Positions 1 through 9,124 of a stretch of DNA of 64,000 nt are shown here, piece after piece. Numbering within the stretch: the first letter of the stretch is position 1; every line of letters begins with the position of its first letter. Source of the DNA: Clostridium ljungdahlii DSM 13528 (GTDB lineage Bacteria; Bacillota; Clostridia; Clostridiales; Clostridiaceae); contig NC_014328.1 in assembly GCF_000143685.1 (NCBI RefSeq), forward strand, positions 1,302,001 through 1,366,000, written 5' to 3'. Below the pieces are notes generated by a model, which did not search any database, was not told where the DNA came from, and saw nothing but the letters and a program-made list of their open reading frames with translations. Position numbers and translations under genes: made by a program.

Positions 1-55
1 AGAGTACAGAATTTTACACAACCTAATAAAATTAAATGGATAAAGGGTGAATTTT

Positions 56-601
56 ATGAAATTTGGATTTAAAATTAGAAAATTGAGGCAGGAAAAAAGT
101 ATAAGTATAGAGCAACTAGCTGAAATGGCAAAACTTAGTACAGGGCTCATAAGTCAAGTAGAAAGAAACATAACAGGACCTTCTGTAACTACCTTGTGGA
201 AAATAGCTAAAGCATTAAATGTATCAATGAATTATTTTTTCGATGAAGATGAATATGAAGAAAAAGATAATGTAGTAAGAAAAGATAAAAGAAAAATGAT
301 AATTCTTCCTAATTCTAAAATAACATATGAGCTATTGTCACCTAATATTAAGGGAAAAATAGAATATCTATTAGTAGAAATAGATGCAGGAGAGTGTAAT
401 ACAAAAGATCTTATATGCCATGAGGGAGAAGAATGTGGTTATATAATTAAAGGAACGTTAAAAGTTAAATTAGGTAATAAAGAACATATTTTAGAAGAAG
501 GCGATAGCATATATTTTAATAGTAATGTACCACATAGATATATAAATGCTGGCAATGAAAAAGTTATATCTATATGGGCCATGACCCCACCTAGTTTTTA
601 A
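56..601 (+). CDS. XRE-family regulator with C-terminal cupin domain
   Basis: Two-domain transcription factor of about 181 residues. An N-terminal helix-turn-helix (about residues 5-60, with the typical 'LSTGLISQVERN' recognition region) is followed by a linker and a cupin fold (about 105-178, with 'HEGEECGYIIKG' and 'EGDSIYFNSNVPHRY'). Cupins in this family bind a small ligand, but the ligand cannot be read here. A GTG at 47 is in frame, but AAAGGG at 42-47 sits at normal distance from the ATG at 56, so that start is preferred. The gene lies just before a peptide transporter and dipeptidase operon on the same strand, so it is a candidate regulator of that operon (inference). Confidence 0.9.
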   Translation: MKFGFKIRKLRQEKSISIEQLAEMAKLSTGLISQVERNITGPSVTTLWKIAKALNVSMNYFFDEDEYEEKDNVVRKDKRKMIILPNSKITYELLSPNIKGKIEYLLVEIDAGECNTKDLICHEGEECGYIIKGTLKVKLGNKEHILEEGDSIYFNSNVPHRYINAGNEKVISIWAMTPPSF

Positions 602-912
602 AAGTATTTAAGATTATTTTCACTATGATGAAAAAGCAGTCTGACTAGTTTCATTCTATTTATATCTATATAACAAATTACTGCTACATTCATTAACATA
701 TTATCAAAAGAATAAGAATAAAATATAAAAATTATCAAAAAAACATTGAAATTATTATTAAACAGTGATATTATTAAACACAATATTATAGGCAAACAGA
801 ATTTTTATAACTTTCCAATTCAATATATTGAAAATAAGGAGATGGTATTTGATAAATAGAATCTAACGAGAATGTATAAGTACTTAAAAAAATAAGTTTG
901 TGGAGGGGACAA
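602..912 (+). promoter_or_regulatory. Gene-free control region before the peptide transporter operon
   Basis: About 310 bases without a gene. Two exact copies of an 11-base direct repeat, ATTATTAAACA, lie at 754-764 and 770-780 with a 16-base period. A perfect 14-base palindrome, TTCAATATATTGAA, lies at 819-832. There is no clear -35/-10 pair; TATAAG near 876 is a possible -10. The repeats are candidate operators, perhaps for the XRE-cupin protein encoded just upstream. Confidence 0.4.
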
Positions 913-2502
913 ATGGAGAAGACAAAGATGTACAAAAAAAGATTATGTGCAATTTTGATGGGAGTTTGTTTAGCTGCATTTTCAGTAGGATGTGGAAATA
1001 CAACTTCATCAAGCAATGCAAATGGTTCTAGTTCATCAGACAAAAGTAAATTAACTATTGCTATTAATGGAGACATGGGAACTTTGGATCCAGGTGTTAC
1101 AATGGATAATATGGCATGGAAAATAACATATCCTGCTTACGAAAGGCTTGTACAATTTAATGGTGAATCTACAGACATAAAACCAGCATTAGCAACTAAA
1201 TGGGAGACAAGCGGTGATGGACTTACATGGACTTTTCATTTAGACAAGGGACATAAATTTGCAGATGGAACAGAGGTTACATCAGATGCTGTAAAATTTT
1301 CCTTTGAAAGAATACTTGCTCTAAAGAAGGGACCAGCTGATACATTCAAAGTAATAAAGACTATAAATACACCAGATAAGTACACTGTTCAGTTTGTTTT
1401 AAACAGTGCTTTTCCTCAATTTTTAGCTACGCTTGCTACCAACTATAGTAGTATAGTAAATCCTAAAGTTATGAGTCATGAACAAAATGGTGATAGAGCT
1501 CAAAATTATTTGGCTACTCATACAGATGGAAGTGGTGCTTATGAACTTACTGAATGGAAAAAGGGAGCTTATATACATCTTGCTTTAAATCCTAACTATT
1601 CTAAAAAACCAGCTTTAAAAGACGTTTATTTTAAACTAGTTGCAGATGCTTCATCAGCAAGACTTGAACTTGAAAAAGGTGATGTAGATATTGCAGAAGG
1701 AATAGATATCGATCAAATTGATAAACTTAAAAGTAATCAAAATGTTTCAATTGTGAAAAAGTCAAGCTTACTAGTTGATTATGTATATTTAAATTGTACA
1801 AAAGGTAATTCTGCACTTCAAAACGCAAAAGTAAGGCAAGCTATAGGCTATGCTGTTGATTATAATTCGATAATAAGTAAAGTTATGCATGGTTATGCTT
1901 CACCGATAGCAAGTCCTGTACCAAAAGGATTGTGGGGATACAATGCATCTGCTTTTAAATACACTAAAAATGTTGACAAAGCAAAATCACTGTTAAAAGA
2001 AGCAGGGGTAAGCAACTTACAACTCACTCTACTTTATTCAGACAGATTCCCTAACTGGGAACAAGAAGCATTGATTATACAAAGCAATCTGAAAGATATC
2101 GGTATAACAGTAAATTTAAGCAAGGTAGCTTATGCAACTATGAGAGATATGCTTGATTCGGGAAAATTTGATCTCTCACTTGGTGTTTGGAGTCCAGATT
2201 ATGCAGATCCGTTTATGTTCATGAATTATTGGTTTGATTCAAATGATCAAGGGCTTGCAGGCAACAGAGCTTTTTATGTTAACCCTACAGTAGACACCTT
2301 AGTTAGAAAAGCAGCATCTATAACTGATCAATCACAACGTGAGGATTTATATAATCAAGCACAAAAGATAGTTATAGAAGATGCACCTTATGTTTACCTA
2401 TATCAAAAAGATTTTGTTATACCTATCAGCAAAAATGTAAAAGGATTTGTTTATAATCCAATGTTAGAGGGAATATACAACTTAGCAGATATGAGCAAAT
2501 AG
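913..2502 (+). CDS. Peptide ABC transporter substrate-binding lipoprotein (SBP family 5)
   Basis: Extracellular binding component of a DppA/OppA-type importer, about 529 residues, the usual length. The N-terminus is a lipoprotein signal: basic residues, a hydrophobic stretch and a lipobox ending 'SVGC', followed by a Ser/Asn-rich linker. The body has family-5 features such as 'PALATKWETSGDGLTWTFHL' near the N-terminus and 'VRQAIGYAVD' in the middle. The ATG at 913 follows GGAGGGG at 902-908; an in-frame TTG at 898 lacks a ribosome site. It is followed by a long hairpin and then the permease genes. The ligand is probably a di- or oligopeptide, given the dipeptidase at the operon's end, but other family-5 ligands (nickel, heme precursors) cannot be excluded. 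Confidence 0.9.
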   Translation: MEKTKMYKKRLCAILMGVCLAAFSVGCGNTTSSSNANGSSSSDKSKLTIAINGDMGTLDPGVTMDNMAWKITYPAYERLVQFNGESTDIKPALATKWETSGDGLTWTFHLDKGHKFADGTEVTSDAVKFSFERILALKKGPADTFKVIKTINTPDKYTVQFVLNSAFPQFLATLATNYSSIVNPKVMSHEQNGDRAQNYLATHTDGSGAYELTEWKKGAYIHLALNPNYSKKPALKDVYFKLVADASSARLELEKGDVDIAEGIDIDQIDKLKSNQNVSIVKKSSLLVDYVYLNCTKGNSALQNAKVRQAIGYAVDYNSIISKVMHGYASPIASPVPKGLWGYNASAFKYTKNVDKAKSLLKEAGVSNLQLTLLYSDRFPNWEQEALIIQSNLKDIGITVNLSKVAYATMRDMLDSGKFDLSLGVWSPDYADPFMFMNYWFDSNDQGLAGNRAFYVNPTVDTLVRKAASITDQSQREDLYNQAQKIVIEDAPYVYLYQKDFVIPISKNVKGFVYNPMLEGIYNLADMSK

Positions 2503-2525
2503 TTAACGGTATAATAAATTGCAAA

Positions 2526-2590
2526 TAATAAATTAAAAGTGACAGGTTTATAAAAACTGCATTTGCAAACTTGTCACTTTTAATTTATTA
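2526..2590 (+). terminator. Hairpin between binding-protein and permease genes
   Basis: A 24-base-pair stem (2526-2549 with 2567-2590, one G-U pair) closes a 17-base loop. It sits between the binding-protein stop and the ribosome site of the first permease gene. There is no long T-run beyond the stem. It probably works as a partial terminator or an RNA stabiliser, giving more binding protein than permease. Confidence 0.7.
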
Positions 2591-2623
2591 CACATATGCT
2601 TCATGATGTTTAGGAGGAAATAT

Positions 2624-3628
2624 ATGAAAAAGATTATTATAAAAAGACTTCTAGCAATGATATTAGTTCTTTTTGGAGTTACAATAATAGTGTTTTTCCT
2701 ATCTCATGTAATTCCAGGAGATCCAGCTAGAATGATGGCTGGACAGAGAGCTTCACAGGATACACTTATAAGTATTAGAAAACAGCTTGGATTAGATAAA
2801 CCTTTGATAGTTCAGTATTTCATTTATATGAAAGGTCTTTTATCAGGAAACTTAGGAATATCAATAAGAACACAACAGCCAGTTGTATCAGATCTTGCAA
2901 CATATTTCCCAGCTACTTTAGAATTAGTTTTATATGCATTTTTAATAGCACTTATAGTGGGAATTCCATTAGGTGTTTTAACAAGTCTAAAACAAAACAC
3001 ATTAACTGATTATTTAGGAAGAATTTTCTGCATAGGAGGAGTTTCTATTCCAGCATTTTGGGGAGGAATAATTTTAATACTCATATTTTATTCAAAATTA
3101 AATTTACTTCCTTCTTCAGGACGATTATCCCTTGGTGTAGTTTTTAATACTAAAATAACTGGTCTTATAACAATAGATAGTTTGCTTACTGGAAACTTTG
3201 CAGTATTTAAAGACGCCTTAAGGCATCTCATATTGCCAGCAATTGTCTTATCTTATGCACAACTTGCAACAATTACAAGGCAAGTTAGATCAAGCATGAT
3301 TGAAGTTTTAAATGAAGAATATATAAAAACGGCTAGAGCAAATGGTATAAAAGAAAAATTTTTAATTGTATCTTATGCACTTAGAAATGCATTAGTTCCT
3401 ACAATAACTGTAGTTGGATTATCACTTGGAGGACTTTTAGGTGGAGCAGTAGTAACAGAAACTGTATTTAACTGGCCTGGAATGGGTAAATATGTAGTTG
3501 ATTCAATAGCATTTTTAGACTTTCAATCTATAATGGGATTTACTATTGTAGTTGTAATAGGATATGTTCTTATAAATTTGGTAGTTGATATTTTATATAT
3601 GCTTTTGAATCCACAGACTAGGGGATAG
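2624..3628 (+). CDS. Peptide ABC transporter permease, DppB type
   Basis: First of two membrane subunits, about 334 residues. It shows an N-terminal membrane helix, the family signature 'IPGDPARMM' near residue 35, about six membrane segments, and the ABC-coupling loop with 'EYIKTARANGI' that contacts the ATPases. AGGAGG at 2612-2617 fixes the start at ATG 2624 rather than the upstream ATG at 2603. The next gene begins 11 bases after its stop with its own strong ribosome site. Substrate as for the binding protein. Confidence 0.9.
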   Translation: MKKIIIKRLLAMILVLFGVTIIVFFLSHVIPGDPARMMAGQRASQDTLISIRKQLGLDKPLIVQYFIYMKGLLSGNLGISIRTQQPVVSDLATYFPATLELVLYAFLIALIVGIPLGVLTSLKQNTLTDYLGRIFCIGGVSIPAFWGGIILILIFYSKLNLLPSSGRLSLGVVFNTKITGLITIDSLLTGNFAVFKDALRHLILPAIVLSYAQLATITRQVRSSMIEVLNEEYIKTARANGIKEKFLIVSYALRNALVPTITVVGLSLGGLLGGAVVTETVFNWPGMGKYVVDSIAFLDFQSIMGFTIVVVIGYVLINLVVDILYMLLNPQTRG

Positions 3629-3639
3629 GAGGAATACTT

Positions 3640-4521
3640 ATGAATTTAGAGTTAGGGGTTAGTGATACATCCAATAAAAAAACTAAAAATAATAGTATTA
3701 TTCTTTATAAGATAAAAAAGAATCCAATGACCATATTGGGATTTTCTATAATAATAATAATGGCATTGCTAGCTATTTTGGCACCATATGTAACAAGTTA
3801 TGATCCTACAAAAATGAATATACTAGACAGATTTCAAGCGCCAAGTATAAAACATTTATTTGGAACAGATGAAGTCGGGCGTGATATTTTGACGAGAATT
3901 ATTTATGGAACTCGAATATCTCTTACAACTGGAATAAGTGTAGTTGTTACTGCAGGATTTATAGGTGCTTTTATAGGATCTGTATGCGGATATTTTGGTG
4001 GATATGTAGACCAAATAATAATGAGACTAATGGACATGGTTTTGGCATTTCCAACTCTTATACTTGCAATGGTTATAGCTGCAATATTAGGATCTAGTTT
4101 ATTTAATGTTATGCTTGCCATAGCTATAGTAAAAATTCCTGTGTATGTTAGATTAGCTAGAGGAGAAGCGCTTATTTTAAAAAACAACCTATATGTAAAA
4201 GCAGCTAATACCTTCGGATTATCTAATATATATATAATACTTAGGCATATTATTCCAAATGCCATAACTCCTATAATTATTCAGATTACTTTGGATTTAG
4301 GAGATACTATTTTACTTGTAGCAACATTAGGATTTTTGGGACTTGGAGCAAAGCCCCCAACTCCAGAATGGGGAACTATGATAAGTACAGGATTTAAGTA
4401 TATGCTCGAACAATGGTGGTATCCTACGTTTCCTGGACTTGCAGTTTTTTTAGCTTCAACTGGTTTTAATCTAATAGGAGATGGTCTAAGAGATGTACTT
4501 GACCCTAAATCTTTGAGATAG
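3640..4521 (+). CDS. Peptide ABC transporter permease, DppC type
   Basis: Second membrane subunit, about 293 residues. It has the DppC/OppC layout: an N-terminal helix ('MALLAILAPYV'), the conserved 'HLFGTDEVGRDILTRIIYG' segment, further membrane helices and the coupling loop around 'ALILKNNLYVKAANTFG'. AGGAGG at 3627-3632 precedes the ATG. It is expected to pair with the DppB-type subunit in the cytoplasmic membrane. Confidence 0.9.
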   Translation: MNLELGVSDTSNKKTKNNSIILYKIKKNPMTILGFSIIIIMALLAILAPYVTSYDPTKMNILDRFQAPSIKHLFGTDEVGRDILTRIIYGTRISLTTGISVVVTAGFIGAFIGSVCGYFGGYVDQIIMRLMDMVLAFPTLILAMVIAAILGSSLFNVMLAIAIVKIPVYVRLARGEALILKNNLYVKAANTFGLSNIYIILRHIIPNAITPIIIQITLDLGDTILLVATLGFLGLGAKPPTPEWGTMISTGFKYMLEQWWYPTFPGLAVFLASTGFNLIGDGLRDVLDPKSLR

Positions 4522-4533
4522 GAGGAAAATGTT

Positions 4534-5490
4534 TTGTTAAATGTAGAAAACTTATCTATATCTTTTGATACTTTTGAAGGTAGAATCCATGTACTTGACA
4601 ACGTATCTTTTTCTGTAAATGAAGGTGAGATACTTGCTATAGTAGGAGAATCTGGATCAGGTAAATCCGTTTCAGCTTATTCTGTACTAGGGCTTTTAGA
4701 TAAAAATTCCAACATAGAAAATGGACAAGTGTTGTTTGAAAATACTGATCTTTTAAAATTAAAAGAAAAAGAAATACAAGAATATAGAGGTAAAAAAATA
4801 GGTATGGTTTTTCAAGAACCTATGACTGCCCTTCATCCTACAATGAAGGTTGGAAAACAAATTTTAAATGTAATAATACAAAATTCAGGAATATCAAAGG
4901 AAAAGGCGGCAGAAATAATGCTTAAAAATTTAAGGGATGTTCATTTTGAAAACCCTGAATATGTAGCTAACAAATATCCATTTGAACTTTCAGGGGGGAT
5001 GAGACAGAGAATAGTTATTTCTCTTGCCATGTGTAATGAACCTAAACTTTTAATTGCAGATGAACCTACTACTGCATTGGATGTAACTATACAAGCTGAA
5101 ATATTAAATTTAATGAAAGAACTTGTAAAAAAAAGAAATACTGCTGTTTTATTAATTACACATGACTTTAGTGTAGTAAGAGCTGTAAGTGATAAAGTTT
5201 GTGTAATGTATGGAGGTAAAGTACTTGAAAGGGGATATACGAAAGATGTATTAGAAAAACCAGAGCATCCATATACACAAGCACTTCTAAATGCACTTCC
5301 AGATAAAGTTGATCCGGATATAAGGCTTCAAGAAATAAAGGGAGAAGTACCTGATCTTAGATGCAGACCTAAGGGATGTATATTTGCTTCCAGGTGCCTT
5401 TTTAAAACCGATAGATGCGTGAAAGAGGCTCCACCCCAAAAAAAAGCTTCAGAGGATCATGTCTTTTATTGCTGGGAGGTTGATAAGTGA
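4534..5490 (+). CDS. Peptide ABC transporter ATP-binding protein, DppD type
   Basis: First ATPase of the importer, about 318 residues. It has a Walker A 'GESGSGKS', a Q-loop 'MVFQEPMTALHP', an ABC signature 'LSGGMRQR', a Walker B 'LLIADEPTTALD' and an H-loop 'THDF'. The C-terminal oligopeptide-transporter extension contains several cysteines (around 'CRPKGCIFASRC'), which in this family may hold an Fe-S cluster. The start is TTG 4534, 8 bases after GGAGG at 4521-4525; the nearby ATG is in another frame. The stop overlaps the next start. Confidence 0.9.
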   Translation: MLNVENLSISFDTFEGRIHVLDNVSFSVNEGEILAIVGESGSGKSVSAYSVLGLLDKNSNIENGQVLFENTDLLKLKEKEIQEYRGKKIGMVFQEPMTALHPTMKVGKQILNVIIQNSGISKEKAAEIMLKNLRDVHFENPEYVANKYPFELSGGMRQRIVISLAMCNEPKLLIADEPTTALDVTIQAEILNLMKELVKKRNTAVLLITHDFSVVRAVSDKVCVMYGGKVLERGYTKDVLEKPEHPYTQALLNALPDKVDPDIRLQEIKGEVPDLRCRPKGCIFASRCLFKTDRCVKEAPPQKKASEDHVFYCWEVDK

Positions 5491-6242
5491 TGGAAACTAT
5501 CTTAGAGATTAAAAATTTAAAAAAGGTGTTTGGCAAGTTTTCTGCATTAAAAGGAGTTTCTTTTAAACTAAATAAAGGTGAAACTTTTGGACTGGTTGGT
5601 GAATCGGGATCTGGCAAGTCAACTATTGCCAATATAATAGTGGGAATACATTCGCCTTCATCAGGTAATGTGATTTTTAAAGATAGAAAACTGTGGAAAA
5701 ACAATAAATATAATTGTGGCGAGTATGGAAAAATTCAAATTGTATTTCAAGATCCACGCTCTTCACTTGATCCTAGGATGACTATAAAGAGTATAATTTC
5801 AGAACCGCTTTTAGCGCTGCCAAAATTAATTAGACAGGAAAAAGGATCTAGGCAAAATCTTGCAAAACTTATAAAAAGTGTTGGACTTCAAGAACAGCAT
5901 TTAGATAGATATCCACATGAATTTTCTGGCGGACAAAGACAGAGAATAGCTGTTGCCAGGGCCATAATTACAGATCCAGAAGTTATAATTTTAGATGAAC
6001 CTACTTCTGCGCTAGATGTATCTGTTCAAGCACAAATTTTAAATTTATTAAAGGACATTCAAAAAGAAAAAAATATAACTTATTTGTTTATTTCGCATAA
6101 TATGGCTGTTGTCAAGTATATAAGCAGCAGGATAGGAGTTTTGTATAAAGGACAATTTGTTGAAATGGGAAACTCACAAGAGGTATTTGAGTGTCCTAAA
6201 CATGATTATACAAAAAGATTAATTTCTAGTATATTGGAGTAA
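5490..6242 (+). CDS. Peptide ABC transporter ATP-binding protein, DppF type
   Basis: Second ATPase, about 250 residues, shorter than many DppF proteins because the usual C-terminal extension is nearly absent. Walker A 'GESGSGKST', Q-loop 'IVFQDPRSSLDP', signature 'FSGGQRQR' and Walker B '[12 protein letters not shown]' are all present. The ATG at 5490 overlaps the upstream stop (TGATG); an in-frame GTG at 5487 is equally possible, with GGGAGG at 5474-5479. The DppD and DppF types are expected to form a heterodimer. Confidence 0.9.
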   Translation: METILEIKNLKKVFGKFSALKGVSFKLNKGETFGLVGESGSGKSTIANIIVGIHSPSSGNVIFKDRKLWKNNKYNCGEYGKIQIVFQDPRSSLDPRMTIKSIISEPLLALPKLIRQEKGSRQNLAKLIKSVGLQEQHLDRYPHEFSGGQRQRIAVARAIITDPEVIILDEPTSALDVSVQAQILNLLKDIQKEKNITYLFISHNMAVVKYISSRIGVLYKGQFVEMGNSQEVFECPKHDYTKRLISSILE

Positions 6243-6275
6243 AAATTATTACAGCTAACTTGGAGGTAAATTGCA

Positions 6276-7253
6276 ATGAAAGCTTTTGATGCACATTCTG
6301 ATATGTTTACGGATATTACTATAAGACGATTAAAAGGTGAGAGAAATATTATAGAAAATTATCATATAGATGAATTAAAAAAAGGAGGTGTAGCAGCTTC
6401 AATTTTAGGAATATGGATTGAACCCCTTTATGTTAATAAAGATCGTACATGGAGAACGCTTCAGATAATGGGTGCTGTTTCTGAAGAAATAGAAGATATG
6501 AGAGAATACGCTGGTATTGTATATAAATATAGTGATTTAATTAAATTAAATCAAGAGAATAGGATTGGAATAATAATGGGGATGGAAGGTGTAAGTGGAC
6601 TTAGAGATGATATAAGTCTTATAAATGCAATGTATAGGTTTGGAGTTAGACATGCTATGCTTACTTGGAATGAGGAAAATGAATTTGCCACAGGGGTTAA
6701 AAGCTCAAATAAAGATAGGGGACTTACGAAAAAAGGTGTAGAATTAGTAAAGAGAATGGAGAAATTAGGAATAATAATTGATGTGTCCCATGGAAATGAA
6801 AGTACTTTTTGGGATATATATGAGAATACTACAAAACCATTTATAGCTTCACATTCTAATGCATATAATTTGTGCAATAGTATTAGAAATTTAAAAGATG
6901 ATCAAATTAAAGCCATAGGTGAAAGAAACGGAGTTATAGGAGTTAACTCCTGGGTGGATTTTGTAGATAATGAACATCCATGCGCAGAAAAGTTGGCAGA
7001 TCATGTGGATTATATAGTAGATAAAATTGGTATAGATCATGTAGGATTTGGATTTGATTTTGGAAATTATTTAGATTCTAGGACACTTAAATCACTTCAG
7101 GATGAAGAATATATAAAAACGCAAGGTATTGAAGACGCTTCAAAAATACCTAATTTATTAAATATCCTAAAAAGGCGAGGATATAAAAATGATGAATTAG
7201 AAAAAATAGCTTTTAAAAATATGGAGCGTATAGTGAGAGATATACTGGTATAA
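6276..7253 (+). CDS. Membrane dipeptidase (peptidase family M19)
   Basis: Zinc dipeptidase of about 325 residues. The M19 metal ligands are visible: 'HSD' at residues 7-9, the bridging Glu in 'GMEGVSGL', and His in 'DVSHGNE' and 'ASHSNA'; the conserved 'GFGFDFG' lies near the end. This family cleaves dipeptides, in bacteria often those with a C-terminal D-residue. The TTGGAGG-type ribosome site lies 33 bases after the last transporter ATPase, so it belongs to that operon. Imported dipeptides are probably its substrate (inference). It has no signal peptide and should be cytoplasmic. Confidence 0.9.
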   Translation: MKAFDAHSDMFTDITIRRLKGERNIIENYHIDELKKGGVAASILGIWIEPLYVNKDRTWRTLQIMGAVSEEIEDMREYAGIVYKYSDLIKLNQENRIGIIMGMEGVSGLRDDISLINAMYRFGVRHAMLTWNEENEFATGVKSSNKDRGLTKKGVELVKRMEKLGIIIDVSHGNESTFWDIYENTTKPFIASHSNAYNLCNSIRNLKDDQIKAIGERNGVIGVNSWVDFVDNEHPCAEKLADHVDYIVDKIGIDHVGFGFDFGNYLDSRTLKSLQDEEYIKTQGIEDASKIPNLLNILKRRGYKNDELEKIAFKNMERIVRDILV

Positions 7254-7259
7254 TGGCAG

Positions 7260-7310
7260 GGGGTTGTTGCATTAGCTATTTTTCGAATAGCTATGAACAG
7301 CTCTTTTTTA
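7260..7310 (+). terminator. Rho-independent terminator after the dipeptidase gene
   Basis: A long imperfect hairpin whose core is TAGCTATT (7273-7280) with AATAGCTA (7286-7293). It extends outward through GGGTTGTT pairing with AACAGCTC and is followed by a T-run. It ends the peptide transporter operon. Confidence 0.8.
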
Positions 7311-7392
7311 TACTAGTTTTTTATTTAATATAATAGTTCCATGTTAAAATAAAAATGATTATAATCAGAGGTAAAAAATGCACATTTTATTG

Positions 7393-7424
7393 TTGACAAT
7401 TTTACTCGAATTTGATACTATAAT
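7393..7424 (+). promoter_or_regulatory. Candidate promoter of the Isc operon
   Basis: A perfect TTGACA (7393-7398) lies upstream of TATAAT (7419-7424). The 20-base spacing is longer than the ideal 17, which is common in promoters repressed by Rrf2/IscR-type or MerR-type proteins. An alternative -10 is TACTAT at 7416-7421, with 17-base spacing. Confidence 0.5.
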
Positions 7425-7468
7425 ATTAATTACAGTATTAAGTCACATTGATTTAAGGAAGTGATGAA

Positions 7469-7915
7469 TTGAAGCTATCCACAAAAGGAAGATATGGGGT
7501 AAAAGCTATGGTAGATTTAGCTATTCACTATAGTGATGAGCCGTCATCTATAAAAAGTATATCGGAAAGACAAAATATATCAGAATACTATTTAGAACAG
7601 CTATTTTCGAACCTTAGAAAATCTAATTTAGTAAAAAGTATTAGGGGAGCACAAGGTGGGTATATTTTAAACAGAGAACCCAAAGATATAACTGTAGCTG
7701 ATATAATGAAAGTTTTAGAAGGACCTATAGAAATCTCAGATTGTGTAGATGAAAATAATGAAAATTCCTGCAGTAATATGGATTGCTGTGCTACCAGGCT
7801 TTTATGGAGTAGAATTAAAGAAAGTATAGAACAGGTTATGAAGTCTACAACTTTACAAGACATGGTAGATGATTATATTCAAATGAAACAAGAAAAAACG
7901 AAAGGGGATATATAA
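7469..7915 (+). CDS. Rrf2-family transcriptional regulator, IscR-like
   Basis: A winged-helix regulator of 148 residues. It begins with the family's 'KLSTKGRYG' and contains the DNA-contact segment 'SIRGAQGGY' (about 57-65). Cysteines at about 92, 101, 106 and 107 lie where IscR binds a [2Fe-2S] cluster, though the spacing differs from E. coli IscR. The start is TTG 7469 after AAGGAAGTG. The cysteine desulfurase gene starts directly after its stop, so it probably autoregulates Fe-S cluster assembly (inference from family and position). Confidence 0.9.
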   Translation: MKLSTKGRYGVKAMVDLAIHYSDEPSSIKSISERQNISEYYLEQLFSNLRKSNLVKSIRGAQGGYILNREPKDITVADIMKVLEGPIEISDCVDENNENSCSNMDCCATRLLWSRIKESIEQVMKSTTLQDMVDDYIQMKQEKTKGDI

Positions 7916-9124
7916 ATGAATAAGAAGGTTTACATGGACTATTCAGCTACTACTTATACAAAACCCGAGGTATTACAAGAGATGATTCCTTATTTTACTG
8001 AGAATTTTGGAAACCCATCTTCACTGTATTCAATGTCAGATGTTCCAAGAGAGGCAATTAATACAGCTAGACAAAGAGTGGCTAAGGCAATAAATGCAGA
8101 TAAAAATGAAATATTTTTTACAGCAGGTGGCTCAGAAAGTGATAACTGGATATTAAAAGGAATAGCTTTTGCAAATAAAAATAAAGGAAATCATATAATA
8201 ACTACTAAGATAGAACATCATGCTATTTTACATGCATGTAAGTTTCTTGAAAAGAATGGATTTGAAGTTACTTATTTACCTGTAGATGAGTATGGATTTA
8301 TAAATTTAGAAGATTTAAAAAAAGCAATTAAGGATACTACAATACTTGTATCTGTAATGTTTGCAAATAATGAAGTGGGAACCATTCAACCTATAAAGGA
8401 AATAGGTGAAATATGTAGAGAAAAGAAGATATATTTTCACACAGATGCAGTTCAAGCTATAGGACACGTTAACATAGATGTAAAGGATATGAATATAGAT
8501 GCTCTTTCTATGGCAGGACATAAGTTTTATGGACCTAAGGGAATAGGAGCAATGTACTTGAAAAAGGGAGTAAAAATTGAAAGCCTGATACATGGTGGTG
8601 CACAGGAAAGAGGAAAGAGAGCTTCCACTGAAAATGTCCCAGGAATAGTTGGAATAGGAAAAGCAATAGAATTAGCAACTTCTGAAATGAAGACAGAAAG
8701 TAAAAGACTTAGTAAATTAAGGGATAAACTTACAAAAGGATTAGTTGAAGAAATACCTTATGCTAAAGTAAATGGACCTAGTGGAGATAAGAGACTTCCT
8801 GGAAATGTTAATTTGAGTTTTATAGGAATAGAAGGAGAAACTTTGCTTCTAGATTTAAATGATGCAGGTATATTTGTTTCTACAGGAAGTGCTTGTGCAT
8901 CGGCTTCATTGGATCCGTCACATGTACTTTTAGCTTTAGGGTTACCTCACGAAGTGGCACATGGTTCCCTTAGATTAACTTTAGGTGCTGGTACTACTGA
9001 AGAGGATGTAGATTATGCACTGCAGGTAATTCCGAAGGTAGTAGCTAGAAGAAGGGCAATGTCACCGCTTTGGGAAGACTTTCTTAAAACACAAAATAAA
9101 GGAGAGAAGGTAGAACAATTATGA
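7916..9124 (+). CDS. Cysteine desulfurase, NifS/IscS type
   Basis: PLP enzyme of 402 residues that removes sulfur from cysteine as an enzyme-bound persulfide and passes it to the scaffold protein encoded next. The PLP lysine is K203 in 'AGHKFYGPKG'; the catalytic cysteine is C327 in 'STGSACAS'. The N-terminal 'YMDYSATT' is typical of the NifS group. The stop overlaps the scaffold start by four bases, which implies translational coupling. Besides Fe-S clusters it may supply sulfur for tRNA thiolation. Confidence 0.95.
   Translation: MNKKVYMDYSATTYTKPEVLQEMIPYFTENFGNPSSLYSMSDVPREAINTARQRVAKAINADKNEIFFTAGGSESDNWILKGIAFANKNKGNHIITTKIEHHAILHACKFLEKNGFEVTYLPVDEYGFINLEDLKKAIKDTTILVSVMFANNEVGTIQPIKEIGEICREKKIYFHTDAVQAIGHVNIDVKDMNIDALSMAGHKFYGPKGIGAMYLKKGVKIESLIHGGAQERGKRASTENVPGIVGIGKAIELATSEMKTESKRLSKLRDKLTKGLVEEIPYAKVNGPSGDKRLPGNVNLSFIGIEGETLLLDLNDAGIFVSTGSACASASLDPSHVLLALGLPHEVAHGSLRLTLGAGTTEEDVDYALQVIPKVVARRRAMSPLWEDFLKTQNKGEKVEQL

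Noticed and set aside
598..795. Minus-strand frame in the first gene-free region
   Set aside because: AT-rich, no ribosome site and no known motif; the region is better read as control DNA.
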